The notes beneath the pieces are model-generated. The model was not told the origin of the DNA. It saw only the letters and a list, made by a program, of their open reading frames with translations, and did no database searches. Positions 49,274 to 50,000 of a stretch of 50,000 bases of DNA are shown one piece after another (positions within the stretch are counted from its first letter, which is position 1; each line of letters starts with the position of its first letter). The position numbers and the translations under genes are program-made. This DNA comes from JANLTP01 sp031363055 (GTDB lineage Bacteria > Pseudomonadota > Gammaproteobacteria > Burkholderiales > Burkholderiaceae_E). The DNA is taken from positions 1 to 50,000 of the forward strand of contig JANLTP010000027.1 of NCBI GenBank assembly GCA_031363055.1, given 5' to 3'.

Positions 49274-49640
49274 CCACATCGTTTTTCCGAAAGTTGCGTC
49301 AACATGGTCGGCGAACAACCGTGTTGGCGCGATGTTGGCACGATCGACGCCTACTGGGAGGCCGATATCGAGCTGACCAAGGTAGTGCCTGAGCTGAACC
49401 TGTACGCTGATCAATGGCCCTTGCTCAGTTTGCAGCCGCAGTTGCCGCCAGCGAAATTCGTCGGGTGGCGTTTGCGCTTTACCAGGATCGCAAATGCGAG
49501 GCGCAGGTGATTGCCCGCGCTCAAGGGCGCTGGCGTCGGCGGCATCCTTTATCCGATGCCTTGTTTCGCTCGAGCTTTCGAATCGCGCACCAGCAGGACA
49601 GCGCGCGTCGCTTCGCGCATGCCGCGCTCGGAAGTTAAGC
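49274..49640 (+). pseudogene. Fragment of a glucose-1-phosphate adenylyltransferase gene
   Basis: From about 49274 to 49463 the translation matches GlgC: HRFSESCVNMVGEQPCWRDV, then GTIDAYWEADIELTKVVPEL and QLPPAKFV. There is no start codon, and the first 250 or so residues with the nucleotide-binding site are absent. Past 49463 the sequence leaves the family, then a GlgC-like stretch (LSDALFRSSFRIAHQ) returns in another frame up to a stop at 49636. It is an internal remnant of glycogen synthesis. Confidence 0.8.
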
Positions 49641-49694
49641 TGCCATCGATAGGGCATAGGATCTTTTGATACGGGCTCATGCTGTGCTCTTATC

Positions 49695-50000
49695 GTAAGC
49701 GATCGATCTGGCACGTTATTGACCGCGCCTGAATCGAGCATCAAAGTGGCGTCTCATTCACTGATTGGGAAGTCGTCATGGTCCAGAGAGCCGAGCGGCG
49801 CAGCGCCGCCGATTGGTAGCAGATTGTTGCTGAGTTCAAAGCGGGAGTGGAGACCGAGCGGGCGTTCTGCGATCGACTCGGCCTGCATCGGGTCACCTTT
49901 GGTAAGTGGTGCCGGGTCACGCTGGTTCTGAGTAAGCCAAGGCAGGCGTATCGACGCCCATCGCCGGCTCGGTTTGTGCCGGTGACGATCCCGACACCGC
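49695..50000 (+). mobile_element. Left end of an IS66-type element with interrupted accessory gene
   Basis: GTAAGCG at 49695 fits the terminal bases of IS66-family inverted repeats. From ATG 49779 the frame encodes a small HTH protein like the IS66 accessory TnpA (QIVAEFKAGVETERAFCDRL, then HRVTFGKWCR) but carries an in-frame TAG after Asp-Trp, 14 codons in, most easily explained as CAG to TAG. The element continues beyond the window, so whether its transposase is intact is unknown. Confidence 0.65.

Overview
The window reads as chromosomal DNA of a Gram-negative, aerobically respiring proteobacterium, most likely a betaproteobacterium of the Burkholderiales type. The grounds are a Bug/TctC-type solute-binding protein, HemP behind a Fur box, a DUF2325 protein, an aa3-type oxidase operon with PCu(A)C and SCO copper chaperones, and a 'translational machinery' stress protein. 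The lineage is an inference, and nothing here fixes a genus. Coding density is high. No rRNA, tRNA or CRISPR array was seen.

Layout. 1-1 kb: 5' part of a DUF222/HNH (13E12-type) gene carrying two 12-bp minisatellites. 1.2-10.3 kb: an EamA exporter, then a minus-strand respiratory operon of coxMNOP type: subunit II with two fused cytochrome c domains, subunit I, two subunit III proteins, subunit IV, a cytochrome c, a small membrane protein, SCO, PCu(A)C and heme O synthase. 10.5-16 kb: DUF1993, a PaaG-like enoyl-CoA hydratase/isomerase, an MFS transporter, katG and a vapBC deletion scar. 16-21.7 kb: a NhaR-like LysR regulator divergent from a TerC-UspA fusion, a two-component system, and a periplasmic carbonic anhydrase preceded by 11-bp direct repeats. 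21.8-26.5 kb: quinone oxidoreductase, phytanoyl-CoA dioxygenase-like protein with a cyclase-family hydrolase, a YbhN-like membrane protein and a gamma-glutamylcyclotransferase-like protein. 26.7-30.6 kb: a metal locus made of a MerR regulator fused to an HMA domain, a CcdA-like membrane protein and a P1B-type ATPase with YPC in place of CPC; a MerR-type promoter lies before the ATPase. 30.8-31.4 kb: fragments of three IS families. 31.4-37.3 kb: an orphan MazE, a Fur-box iron-binding protein, a diheme peroxidase, a Fur-box hemP/HemS-like/DUF2325 group, and a DUF4160/DUF2442-HTH pair with its own operator. 37.4-43 kb: a molybdopterin oxidoreductase, a phd/vapC scar, a decayed copy of the oxidoreductase 3' end, and a three-gene operon of radical SAM, DUF547 lipoprotein and MauE/DoxX-like protein. 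43-46.6 kb: carotenoid oxygenase, Bug-type binding protein and nitronate monooxygenase-like enzyme. 46.6-50 kb: a decaying stress island with broken hsp20, cation ATPase and glgC, intact BON and translational-machinery genes, and an IS66-like end.

Two themes recur. First, short tandem duplications (about 9-19 bp) are frequent. At five junctions between co-directional genes (ctaB/eamA, ech/DUF1993, katG/MFS, hemP/hemS-like, tctC/NPD) the repeat unit covers or abuts the upstream stop codon and fills the spacer. Second, toxin-antitoxin-like loci are mostly left as antitoxins: vapB joined to the tail of vapC, mazE without a toxin, phd with only the tail of a PIN toxin, and DUF2442-HTH with a 34-residue DUF4160.
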